Part shown: positions 57,449 to 64,000 of the stretch, piece by piece
How positions within the stretch are numbered: the stretch's first letter is position 1
How the letters are laid out: each line of letters starts with the position of its first letter
DNA from: Candidatus Peregrinibacteria bacterium
GTDB taxonomy: Bacteria > Patescibacteriota > Gracilibacteria > UBA1369 > LOWO2-01-FULL-3
DNA: 64,000 nucleotides
Reading direction: 5' to 3'
Assembly (NCBI GenBank): GCA_018655275.1
Contig: JABIJZ010000004.1
Span: 124,001 to 188,000 of the forward strand
The notes under the pieces: generated by a model
The model's input: the letters and a program-made list of their open reading frames with translations, nothing else
The model's database searches: none
Told to the model about the DNA's origin: nothing
Program-made: the position numbers and the translations under genes

Positions 57449-57484
57449 TGAGGAGGGGTTGGGGAAAATAGTTTCATTTGGCCT

Positions 57485-57563
57485 GTCCCGGAAGGCCAGG
57501 TGTTTTAGGTATTGTCCGGGGCAATGTACCGGACAATACTTGAGAAGATTGGGTGTTCGGGAT
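57485..57563. repeat. 79-bp palindromic element, copy 3 (family A)
   Basis: Outer arms GTCCCGGAAG...TTCGGGAT; inner hairpin TTGTCCGG/CCGGACAA (57512-57536) again starts 27 bp from the left end. It lies between the DUF5665-like gene and the cobalamin adenosyltransferase gene. Confidence 0.8.
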
Positions 57564-57624
57564 CAGCGGTAGCTTTTTCCTATTTTATGTGTGAAAATTG
57601 CGATTGTCTAATTAATTCTCTTGC

Positions 57625-58161
57625 GTGGTTAAAATTTATACAAAGAGGGGAGATAAAGGGAAGACCGAGCTTTACGACGGGGATCGTGTAAGTAAGACTT
57701 TTTCGCTGATTCATGCTTTGGGGGATCTTGATGAATTAAATAGTTTTGTGGGGATGGCGAGGGCGAAGTTGGAGGCTGACGAAGAGGGAAGGGTTGAGGA
57801 AGGGCTTTTGAAGATTCTCGGCAAAGTCCAGAAAGACTTGTATAGGATATGTGCGGATTTGGCTGGATTGTCGTCGAAAGAAGGGCATGTCTCTGACGAG
57901 GATGTAAAGTTTTTGGAAGAAAATATTGATGATTTGCCTTTGGATATCGGGAAGTTTGTGCCGCCTGGGGATAAAGGCGAATTGTCCGCGAGACTGCATG
58001 TGTGTAGGTCGGTTTGTCGTCGCGCGGAGAGGAGCGTCATTGCTGCTTTTGATGAGATTGGTGGCGTTGATGGTGAGAAATTGGATGAGGAATCTGCGCC
58101 TTTGGTTCTGCAATATTTAAATAGGCTTAGTGACTTGTTTTTTGCGATGGCGGAGTGTTAG
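57625..58161 (+). CDS. Cob(I)alamin adenosyltransferase, PduO type
   Basis: The enzyme makes adenosylcobalamin from cob(I)alamin and ATP. The 178-residue protein has the N-terminal ATP motif YTKRGDKGKTELYDGDRVSK, then HALGDLDELNSFVGMARAKL and the late LHVCRSVCRRAERSVIAA with LVLQYLNRLSDLFF. It is a five-helix PduO bundle. The start is GTG at 57625 (MVKIYTKRG). A cobalamin-dependent enzyme (QueG) is encoded 3 kb downstream; no cobalamin synthesis genes are present, so the vitamin is probably scavenged. Confidence 0.93.
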   Translation: MVKIYTKRGDKGKTELYDGDRVSKTFSLIHALGDLDELNSFVGMARAKLEADEEGRVEEGLLKILGKVQKDLYRICADLAGLSSKEGHVSDEDVKFLEENIDDLPLDIGKFVPPGDKGELSARLHVCRSVCRRAERSVIAAFDEIGGVDGEKLDEESAPLVLQYLNRLSDLFFAMAEC

Positions 58162-58173
58162 AATGGGGTCCAC

Positions 58174-59952
58174 ATGACTCAGAAATCTACAATAAATATC
58201 TTGATTGGGGGGCCTGCTGGAAGCGGAATAGAAAGTGCTGGCATGTTGCTTGGCAAATCATTGATGAGAGGCGGAGCTTCGGTTTTTGCTTGTAATGAAA
58301 TTATGTCGTTGATTCGTGGAGGGCATAATTATAACCGAGTTCGATTTTCTTATACTGAAAAGGTTTTGTGTCACGATGATCGGGCTGATGTTGTTGTGGC
58401 TTTGGATCGCGAGAGTGTCGAAGAGCATTTGGATGAAATTCGCGATGGAGGAGTTTTGGTTTATGACCAGGATCATGTTGATATTTCTAAATTGAAAGTG
58501 CCTGACGGCGTGCGAGTTTTGCATGTGGACTTGGATGAAGCAGCTGCGGGGGTTGGCGGGGCTATTTACAAAAACACTGTGGCTATAGGTGTAATTTTGG
58601 GATTATGTGGTTTGGATTTAGGAAATATGGAGAAAATTTTGCGAGATACTTTTGGGGAAAAAGGTGCTGAAATTGTTGCAAACAACGTCAATGCTTTGAA
58701 GAAAGGAGTTGAAGTTAGCGGGGGGCAACATTTTGAAATTGCGGCTGGAGAAGCGGCGGCGGGAGCGGCTGAGGAAATGTATTTGAACGGGCATGATGCT
58801 TTTTGTTTGGGCGCGGTGAAAGCCGGATGCAGGTTTGTGGGAGAGTACCCTATGACACCTTCGTCTTCGATCTTGCATACAATGGCAAAATGGGCTGAGA
58901 AAATGGGCATTGTAGTGAAGCATGCTGAAGATGAGATTGCGGCGATGAATATGATTGTTGGAGCTGGATTTGCTGGAGCAAGGTCTTTGACCGGGACTTC
59001 CGGTGGAGGGTTTGCCCTGATGACTGAGGCAGTTGGAATGGCTGGCATGAGTGAGACGCCTTGTGTGATTGTGAATGCGCAGAGAGTTGGACCGTCTACT
59101 GGACTGCCTACTAAAACTGAACAAGGTGATTTGCGGCAAGTAATGCACGCTTCTCAGGGAGATTATCCTCGTGTGGTTATGGCTCCTGGCGACCCTGAGG
59201 AATGTTTTGAGATGGGGTTTGAGGCTTTTAATTATGCTGATCGGTATCAACTTCCTGTTTTGGTTTTGACTGACAAATATTTGGCGGAGAGTATGTATAG
59301 TGTTCCTGTTTTTAATGAAGAGGGAATGAAAATCGATAGGGGGAAGATTTTGGATGAGAAAGGTGCTGCTGCTGTTACTGCTGAAGGCGGTGAAGCAGGT
59401 GGAGGATTTTTCCGTAGGTATGCGTTGAGCGAGGATGGTGTGTCTGGGCGGACTTTACCGGGAACGCCTGGCGGTGAGCATGTTGCAACAAGTTACGAAC
59501 ACGATGAGTTTTCGGATTTGTTGGAGGATGCTGACATTCGGGTTGCTCAAATGGACAAAAGAATGAAGAAGATGACTGGGTTGTTGTCGGAACTACCGGC
59601 GCCTGAGCTGATTGGGGAGGCGGATGCAGATATCACTCTTGTTTCGTGGGGATCTTACAAGCCAATTTTGGAAGATGTTGTTGCGCGGTTGGCTGCGCGT
59701 GAGGGCGGCGGGGTGAAAGCGAATATTTTGATGATCAAGTACATGGTTCCTTTTCATGCCGATGTTGTGGGGAAAATTTTGAGAGCGGCGAAGAAACCTG
59801 TGTTGGTTGAGCAGAATTTTTCTGGGCAGCTTGGTGGGTTGATTAAGGAAAAGACTGGGTTTGATTTTGAAGAAGCTGGCGGTGCGAAAATTTTGAAATA
59901 TGACGGAAGGCAAATGGATTGTGAATATATAATTACTAAACTTGTTTCGTAA
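58174..59952 (+). CDS. korA: 2-oxoacid:ferredoxin oxidoreductase, fused gamma-alpha subunit
   Basis: The 592-residue protein has a gamma domain (about 1-190: ILIGGPAGSGIESAGMLLGK, RGGHNYNRVRFS) followed by the alpha domain (VGEYPMTPSSSILHTMAKWA, EDEIAAMNMIVGAGFAGARS, TSGGGFALMTEAVGMAGMSE). It resembles KorA. With KorB it would oxidise a 2-oxoacid (2-oxoglutarate or pyruvate type) with CoA, passing electrons to ferredoxin. The pair could supply reduced ferredoxin and acyl-CoA, consistent with anaerobic life. korB starts immediately downstream. The ATG at 58174 is 12 bp after the adenosyltransferase stop. Confidence 0.93.
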   Translation: MTQKSTINILIGGPAGSGIESAGMLLGKSLMRGGASVFACNEIMSLIRGGHNYNRVRFSYTEKVLCHDDRADVVVALDRESVEEHLDEIRDGGVLVYDQDHVDISKLKVPDGVRVLHVDLDEAAAGVGGAIYKNTVAIGVILGLCGLDLGNMEKILRDTFGEKGAEIVANNVNALKKGVEVSGGQHFEIAAGEAAAGAAEEMYLNGHDAFCLGAVKAGCRFVGEYPMTPSSSILHTMAKWAEKMGIVVKHAEDEIAAMNMIVGAGFAGARSLTGTSGGGFALMTEAVGMAGMSETPCVIVNAQRVGPSTGLPTKTEQGDLRQVMHASQGDYPRVVMAPGDPEECFEMGFEAFNYADRYQLPVLVLTDKYLAESMYSVPVFNEEGMKIDRGKILDEKGAAAVTAEGGEAGGGFFRRYALSEDGVSGRTLPGTPGGEHVATSYEHDEFSDLLEDADIRVAQMDKRMKKMTGLLSELPAPELIGEADADITLVSWGSYKPILEDVVARLAAREGGGVKANILMIKYMVPFHADVVGKILRAAKKPVLVEQNFSGQLGGLIKEKTGFDFEEAGGAKILKYDGRQMDCEYIITKLVS

Positions 59953-59953
59953 C

Positions 59954-60835
59954 ATGACCGAACAGAAAGACTTATTGACGAAAGATAAACCGAACTGGTG
60001 TCCAGGATGCGGAGACTACGGGATTTTGACTGCGCTTAAGAATGTGATGGTCGATTTGGATTTGGCTCCTGCAAATACAGTCGTGGCAACCGGGATCGGA
60101 TGTGGATCGAAGATCAATCACTGGGTGAAGTGTTATGGGTTTGAAGGTTTGCATGGACGGCCGTTGCCTGTGGCTAGTGCTGTAAAGTTGTGCAACCCTG
60201 ACTTGAATGTGGTTGCTGTGGGGGGAGATGGGGATGGGTATGGACTTGGGATGGGGCATTTCATCCATGCAATGAGACGAAATCTAAACATGACTTATAT
60301 CGTTCAAGACAATCAAATATACGGACTAACAACTGGGCAGACGTCTCCGACATCTGATCGTGGGACGGTCACGAAATCTACCCCTAGCGGTGCGATCGAA
60401 CTACCTGTGAATCCGATTGAGTTGGGATTTGCGAGTGGGGCTACTTATATTGCGCGAGGGTATGCTGGGGATTTGCCGCATTTGACGAAGTTGATTGCTG
60501 ACGGGATCTCTCATAAGGGTTTTGCTTTGATCGATGTTTTTCAGCCATGCGTGACTTTTAATAAAATTAATACTTATCAATTTTTTCAAGAGAGAGTTTA
60601 TAAATTGGAGGACGATCCGACGTTCAAGGTTGCTGGGCCATGTGGCGACAAAGAGTGTGATGTTTGTGATGCTATTGCGCGGAGTCGTGAATGGGGCGAC
60701 AAGATCCCGATTGGGCTTTTTTATAAGGAGGATCGAGCGACTTACGAATCTGAGGAGATTGGTTTGAAAGATGGCCGGCCTGTGGATGTGCCGGCGGAAG
60801 TCGGAATTGAGGAATTGATGAGTGAGTTTATGTAA
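59954..60835 (+). CDS. korB: 2-oxoacid:ferredoxin oxidoreductase, beta subunit
   Basis: The 293-residue subunit binds thiamine diphosphate and an iron-sulfur cluster. It has NWCPGCGDYGILTALK, TGIGCGSKINHW and the TPP motif GGDGDGYGLGMGHFIHAMRR, closing with QDNQIYGLTTGQ. The family's cluster cysteines (CPGC, GIGC and a later Cys in VFQPCVTF) are present. A tail carries extra cysteines (GPCGDKECDVCDAI, C-x4-C-x2-C). The ATG at 59954 follows the korA stop by 1 nt. The 3' end overlaps queG by 8 bp on the opposite strand. Confidence 0.94.
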   Translation: MTEQKDLLTKDKPNWCPGCGDYGILTALKNVMVDLDLAPANTVVATGIGCGSKINHWVKCYGFEGLHGRPLPVASAVKLCNPDLNVVAVGGDGDGYGLGMGHFIHAMRRNLNMTYIVQDNQIYGLTTGQTSPTSDRGTVTKSTPSGAIELPVNPIELGFASGATYIARGYAGDLPHLTKLIADGISHKGFALIDVFQPCVTFNKINTYQFFQERVYKLEDDPTFKVAGPCGDKECDVCDAIARSREWGDKIPIGLFYKEDRATYESEEIGLKDGRPVDVPAEVGIEELMSEFM

Positions 60836-61808
60836 GGTAGCCTGCGTTTCTTTGAAGGTTTTTTCGTTTTGCTCTCATTATCGGAGAGCCGGCGAAGGCT
60901 TTTGTGAATTCTTCGTCGGTCTTGAGGGAGGCGATTTTGGCTAAGGGGAGGGATGAGCCGGCGATTGGTTTCGGGGTTGTGGCTGTGTTGGCGTGGGCGG
61001 ATTTTGCACGGCAGTTGTGAGGGCAGACTTCTTGGCAGATGTCGCAACCGAAGATTCTTTTTGTTTTGTGGATGGCTTTTTGGATTTTTGGTGGAAGGGA
61101 TGGTTCGCGGTTTTCGATAGTGTGGTATGAGAGGCAGAGGTTTGCGTCGATTGCGTAAGTGCCGTTGGGGAGGCGTTTGATTGCTCCGGTTGGGCATGCG
61201 TCGATGCATTTTGTGCATGATCCGCATTTGACCCCGGGATTGATTTTTTTGCAGGTTGGGGATTTTGGACCCCGGGGTTGAATTTCTAAGTTTGTGATAA
61301 TTTCGGCAAGAAAAACCCAAGATCCAAACTCGTCTGTTATTAAACATGTGTTTTTGCCGATGAATCCGAGTCCGGCCTGTGTAGCAAAAGTTCTTTCGAG
61401 AATTGGGCCTGTGTCTACATAGCTTATTGTTTTTCCGTTAGTGTTTTCTTGTATAAACTCCTCGAGTTTTTTGAGGTTTTTTGAGATGGTTTTGTGATAA
61501 TCGCGGCCGTATGCGTATCTTGCGATGCGGCCGTGGTTTTTTGGCAGAGGTGGTTGGTCGTGGTAGTAGTTTACTGCGAGGCTTATGACTGTTTTTGCGT
61601 TTTCGAGAAGGTTGTCGGCTGAGGATCGTTTTTGTGCGCGGGCTTCTTCGCTCATGTACGACATGTCTGCCTCGAATTCGTTTTGGAGCCAGTTTTTGTA
61701 TTGAGCGAAAGCTTCGTCATTTACGTCTATTGGCGAAAACCCGACTAGGTCAAATCCTAGGGACTTACTATGTTTTTTGATCAAATTTTTCAGGGAAACT
61801 TTTGACAT
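60828..61808 (-). CDS. queG: Epoxyqueuosine reductase
   Basis: QueG converts epoxyqueuosine to queuosine in tRNA (wobble base of Asp, Asn, His and Tyr tRNAs) using cobalamin and two [4Fe-4S] clusters. The protein has the N-terminal LIKKHSKSLGFDLVGFSPID, a central TGPILERTFATQAGLGFIGK, and cluster motifs CGSCTKCIDACPTGAI and CDICQEVCPHNC. The ATG at 61808 (MSKVSLKN) gives 326 residues. The ATG at 61877 overlaps a TATAAT -10 box and adds a Pro/Ser/Thr-rich segment, so it is unlikely. Both tRNA-Asp and tRNA-Tyr targets are encoded in this window. Confidence 0.94.
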   Translation of the reverse strand: MSKVSLKNLIKKHSKSLGFDLVGFSPIDVNDEAFAQYKNWLQNEFEADMSYMSEEARAQKRSSADNLLENAKTVISLAVNYYHDQPPLPKNHGRIARYAYGRDYHKTISKNLKKLEEFIQENTNGKTISYVDTGPILERTFATQAGLGFIGKNTCLITDEFGSWVFLAEIITNLEIQPRGPKSPTCKKINPGVKCGSCTKCIDACPTGAIKRLPNGTYAIDANLCLSYHTIENREPSLPPKIQKAIHKTKRIFGCDICQEVCPHNCRAKSAHANTATTPKPIAGSSLPLAKIASLKTDEEFTKAFAGSPIMRAKRKNLQRNAGYLT

Positions 61809-61941
61809 CACTGATGCTTTATTGCTAGGTATGCTAGCTATACCACTAGTTGTTGGTTTTGCCAATTCGAAGTTCATTATAGGGATTCACTTAGCCCAAA
61901 AAGAAATGTTATGATTTCTTCCTTTAGGTAAAACCAAAAAC

Positions 61942-62991
61942 ATGTCGGTAGATGGGATGAAAGCAAAATTTGGAGAGGCTAAAAAAGCGCTTATGGCCGC
62001 TGACCGGATTTGCATTATATCTCATAGAAGCCCAGATGGAGATGCTGTGGGGAGCAATTTGGCGTTGAGATATGCGCTTGAGGCACAGGGGAAACACGTG
62101 GTTTCAGCGTGTGTGGACCCAGTGCCAGGGAATTCTATTTGGCTTGCTGAAGCGAAAACTTTCGTTCAAGATTTTGATGTGGATGACTTCGATGTGATTG
62201 TGAGTGTGGATTGTGGTGCGAAAAAACTGGTATCTTTTCATGAGAAAAAACCTGAGTTGTTTGAGGGGCCTCCGGTCGAAAAAGATGGAGCGTGGGTGCC
62301 TGGTCCGCCAGCGAAACCTTTTATCAATATCGATCATCATGAATCAAATAAGGGCTATGGCACTATAAACCTGGTTGATCCGCAGGCGGCGGCGACGGCT
62401 TTTATTATATTCTTTTTTATTAGATACGCAGGCTGGGAAATCACAAAAAATACTGCGACCGCGCTGATGCACGGTCTTTATTTTGATACGGGGAGTTTTA
62501 TGCATTCAAATACAAATGAATATGTTTTGAAGGTTGCGAGTGAACTTATGGCAAAAGGGGCGGACTTCAAACGAACTGCAAAAGAATTGTTTCACACGAC
62601 ACCTCTGAATAAGATGCGGCTTTGGGGGCGGATTTTGGAGAGAACTTATGTGAATGAGGACGGGGTGACCGTTTCGGCAGTGAACAAGCACGACTACGAA
62701 GTTACCGATAGTGTTTCTGGGGATACTGGCGGAATTATTGATTTCTTGAATTCTGTGCCGGGAAGTAAGTACACTATTTTGTTGAGTGAAGATGAGAGGG
62801 GAATGGTCAAGGGTTCACTGAGGACTCAACGTGACGACGTAAACTTGAGTGATATTGCTGGGGAATTTGGAGGCGGGGGACATCCGAAGGCTTCTGGTTT
62901 TGGTATGCCTGGCCGGCTTGAGCCGCAAATTTCTTGGAAGGTTGTTGGTGAAAATGGGCAGGGTGCGCATGAAAGAGATGTGCAATTTTAG
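61942..62991 (+). CDS. nrnA: DHH-family phosphoesterase (NrnA-like)
   Basis: The 349-residue protein has the DHH motifs SHRSPDGDAVGSNLALR, VSVDCGA and INIDHHESN, the middle motif FDTGSFMHSNTN and the DHHA1 end GGGGHPKASGFGM. The Asp and His residues coordinate two metals. NrnA degrades short oligoribonucleotides and pAp; it can also act on cyclic dinucleotides. The size and domain order fit NrnA better than RecJ. A proline/glycine-rich insertion (EGPPVEKDGAWVPGPPAKPF) precedes the DHH motif and may be a loop. Confidence 0.93.
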   Translation: MSVDGMKAKFGEAKKALMAADRICIISHRSPDGDAVGSNLALRYALEAQGKHVVSACVDPVPGNSIWLAEAKTFVQDFDVDDFDVIVSVDCGAKKLVSFHEKKPELFEGPPVEKDGAWVPGPPAKPFINIDHHESNKGYGTINLVDPQAAATAFIIFFFIRYAGWEITKNTATALMHGLYFDTGSFMHSNTNEYVLKVASELMAKGADFKRTAKELFHTTPLNKMRLWGRILERTYVNEDGVTVSAVNKHDYEVTDSVSGDTGGIIDFLNSVPGSKYTILLSEDERGMVKGSLRTQRDDVNLSDIAGEFGGGGHPKASGFGMPGRLEPQISWKVVGENGQGAHERDVQF

Positions 62992-63003
62992 GGAGGGAGT
63001 GTC

Positions 63004-63085
63004 TCCCGGAGGTGGGGTATTTTTTGGGGACCTCCGGGAAGTGTTCCCAGAGGTGGGGTATTTTCGAGGGACCTCCGGGAAACCC
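63004..63085. repeat. Two tandem 41-bp family B repeats between genes
   Basis: Units begin at 63004 and 63045, 41 bp apart, with the same TCCC(G/A)GAGGTGGGGTATTTT start and GGGACCTCCGGGAA end as the glycosyltransferase repeats. They lie between nrnA and ygjP. Confidence 0.85.
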
Positions 63086-63101
63086 CTAAAGTTTGGTGGT
63101 T

Positions 63102-63698
63102 TTAGAGCATCAGCATGTGGCCGTTTTCGCGGAGGTATTTCCTGTCGGTTTTGTAAGTTGGGTGTATTTCGCTCAGAAGTTTATAGAAATGTTTACCGTG
63201 GTTTTTGTGTTTGATGTGAGCGAGCTCATGACAGATCAGGTAGTCGACGACTTCGGGTGGAGCCATTATGATGCGCCAGTTGTACGTGAGGACGTTTTTG
63301 GCGGAACATGTTCCCCAGCGAGCGCGGTAGGAACGGATTTGGATTTTCGTGGGAGTGAGGACGTTTTGTTTTGCGAGTTCTTTGGTGCGTTTTGTGAGGT
63401 AATGGAGCGCTTTGTCCCTGTACCATTTTGTCAGGAATTCTTTTGTGTGGACTGGTGGGATAATTTCTTTACCAAGGAGAGGGAATTTCTCTCCTGGTTC
63501 GAATTTGTTTTTTTTGGTGTTGGCGCGATTGTGTTCGATTTTCTGAAGGTGTTTTTGGACCCAGTCTTCTTTTTCTTTGAGAAATTTTTCTATCCTGCGT
63601 TCTGAGACAAGACGTGGTGCGCGAATTACAACGCCTTTTTCGGCGTTGATTTGGATGGCTATTGTTCTTCGAGATGAGCGAATGAGGGTGTAGGACAT
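63102..63698 (-). CDS. YgjP-like metallopeptidase (DUF45/WLM type)
   Basis: The 198-residue protein has the zinc motif HELAHIKHKNHGKHF (HExxH plus a later His) near the C-terminus and the preceding RWGTCSAKNVLTYNWRIIMA. This is the YgjP family, M48-like metal-dependent hydrolases, often linked to genome-integrity or restriction-related loci. The substrate is unknown. The gene lies 17 bp beyond the family B repeats. Confidence 0.9.
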   Translation of the reverse strand: MSYTLIRSSRRTIAIQINAEKGVVIRAPRLVSERRIEKFLKEKEDWVQKHLQKIEHNRANTKKNKFEPGEKFPLLGKEIIPPVHTKEFLTKWYRDKALHYLTKRTKELAKQNVLTPTKIQIRSYRARWGTCSAKNVLTYNWRIIMAPPEVVDYLICHELAHIKHKNHGKHFYKLLSEIHPTYKTDRKYLRENGHMLML

Positions 63699-63802
63699 TG
63701 GTCTTATTCTATAAAGGCTCCTTGAGCGAAGTCAATGACTCGCGAAATTTTCGGCTTGCCTGTTTGTAGCAGTTGAAGGCCTATTGATGTTTTCTCCCCA
63801 AC

Positions 63803-64000
63803 TTATGAAGTTTTTCCAAGAGAGTTAGTGGGCGTTTTGAGCCTTTTTTTCTTTTGGAAGGGGTTGGGGGGCTCGGCACTACCGATCGTCTTGATGTAGA
63901 ATGTTTTCTTGACCCCTTCTCTTATAGAAATTTTTAAGCCAGGAGTTTTCTTTATTTTTCCCTTTAATAAATGCATAGCTCGTCGAACATCGTTTTCGTC
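63803..64000 (-). CDS. C-terminal fragment of an unknown protein (truncated by window edge)
   Basis: An open frame enters from the right edge and ends at 63803-63805, giving about 65 residues. The visible tail is very basic (KGKIKKTPGLKISIREGVKK, then FQKKKRLKTPTNSLGKTS), like the C-terminus of a nucleic-acid-binding protein. The start and any domain lie outside the window, so I cannot name it. Confidence 0.45.
   Translation of the reverse strand, partial: DENDVRRAMHLLKGKIKKTPGLKISIREGVKKTFYIKTIGSAEPPNPFQKKKRLKTPTNSLGKTS

Noticed and set aside
61809-61877. Upstream QueG start at 61877
   Set aside because: Its ATG overlaps a TATAAT box and the extra residues (Pro/Ser/Thr-rich) do not belong to the family; the start at 61808 gives the usual N-terminus.

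Overview
The window looks like part of the chromosome of a small-genome bacterium, most likely a Patescibacteria/CPR member. A Peregrinibacteria-like lineage is my best guess from gene content; I cannot prove it. Pointers are a class I lysyl-tRNA synthetase, isolated peptidoglycan genes (murI, murB, murD, a FemAB ligase), RNase J and a dsRNA-binding RNase R relative, two VirB2/TrbC-like two-helix membrane proteins, and many lineage-specific proteins. The genetic code appears standard: release factor 2 (prfB) is present and in-frame TGA ends several genes. No phage, IS or CRISPR was seen.

Layout. 1-2.2 kb: truncated ComM/YifB ATPase, a membrane-anchored PEGA-like protein and yraN on the minus strand. 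2.3-7.2 kb: dnaB, class I lysS and guaA on the plus strand. 7.3-10.7 kb: a structured palindrome, an RNB-dsRBM ribonuclease, murI and a membrane-tethered HTH protein. 10.8-15.4 kb: FG-GAP surface protein, SpoU methyltransferase, GH18-like protein, ybeY. 15.4-20.3 kb: rhodanese lipoprotein, methyltransferase, SIMPL protein, tRNA-Pro, PRC-barrel protein, pilin-like protein, murB. 20.4-25.8 kb: three unknown genes, tRNA-Thr, tpiA, tRNA-Tyr, lemA and a TPM protein. 25.8-31.2 kb: RNA methyltransferase, RNase J, a transglutaminase-like protein. 31.2-40.7 kb: murD, flippase, prfB, def, a three-gene unknown operon, FemAB ligase. 40.8-44.4 kb: ftsA, ftsZ and an unknown gene just behind ftsZ. 44.7-49.3 kb: 5'-3' exonuclease, rpsP-khpA, dciA, a 37-residue membrane protein, a GT4 glycosyltransferase. 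49.4-50.5 kb: a LAGLIDADG endonuclease gene running into a tRNA-Asp gene that is split by a group I intron. 50.5-57.4 kb: unknown genes, a serine hydrolase, a GHKL ATPase protein, a Na+/H+ antiporter-like protein, lgt, MEMO. 57.6-64 kb: cobalamin adenosyltransferase, korA-korB, queG, a DHH phosphoesterase, a YgjP-type metallopeptidase and a truncated last gene.

The two strongest signals are mobile-DNA-like. First, tRNA-Asp(GUC) carries a 321-nt group I intron between anticodon bases 35 and 36. The LAGLIDADG ORF lies upstream of the tRNA rather than in the intron, and takes its stop codon from tRNA bases 8-10. Second, two families of GC-rich palindromic repeats lie between 39 and 63 kb. One is a 79-bp element in three intergenic copies of identical geometry. 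The other is a ~41-bp unit in tandem arrays, found between genes and also inside the exonuclease and glycosyltransferase genes. In the glycosyltransferase, three 41-bp units add 123 bp and keep the frame, each unit being read in a different frame. This recalls Rickettsia palindromic elements. A third theme is expression: several genes have a -10 box about six bases before the start codon, suggesting leaderless mRNAs.
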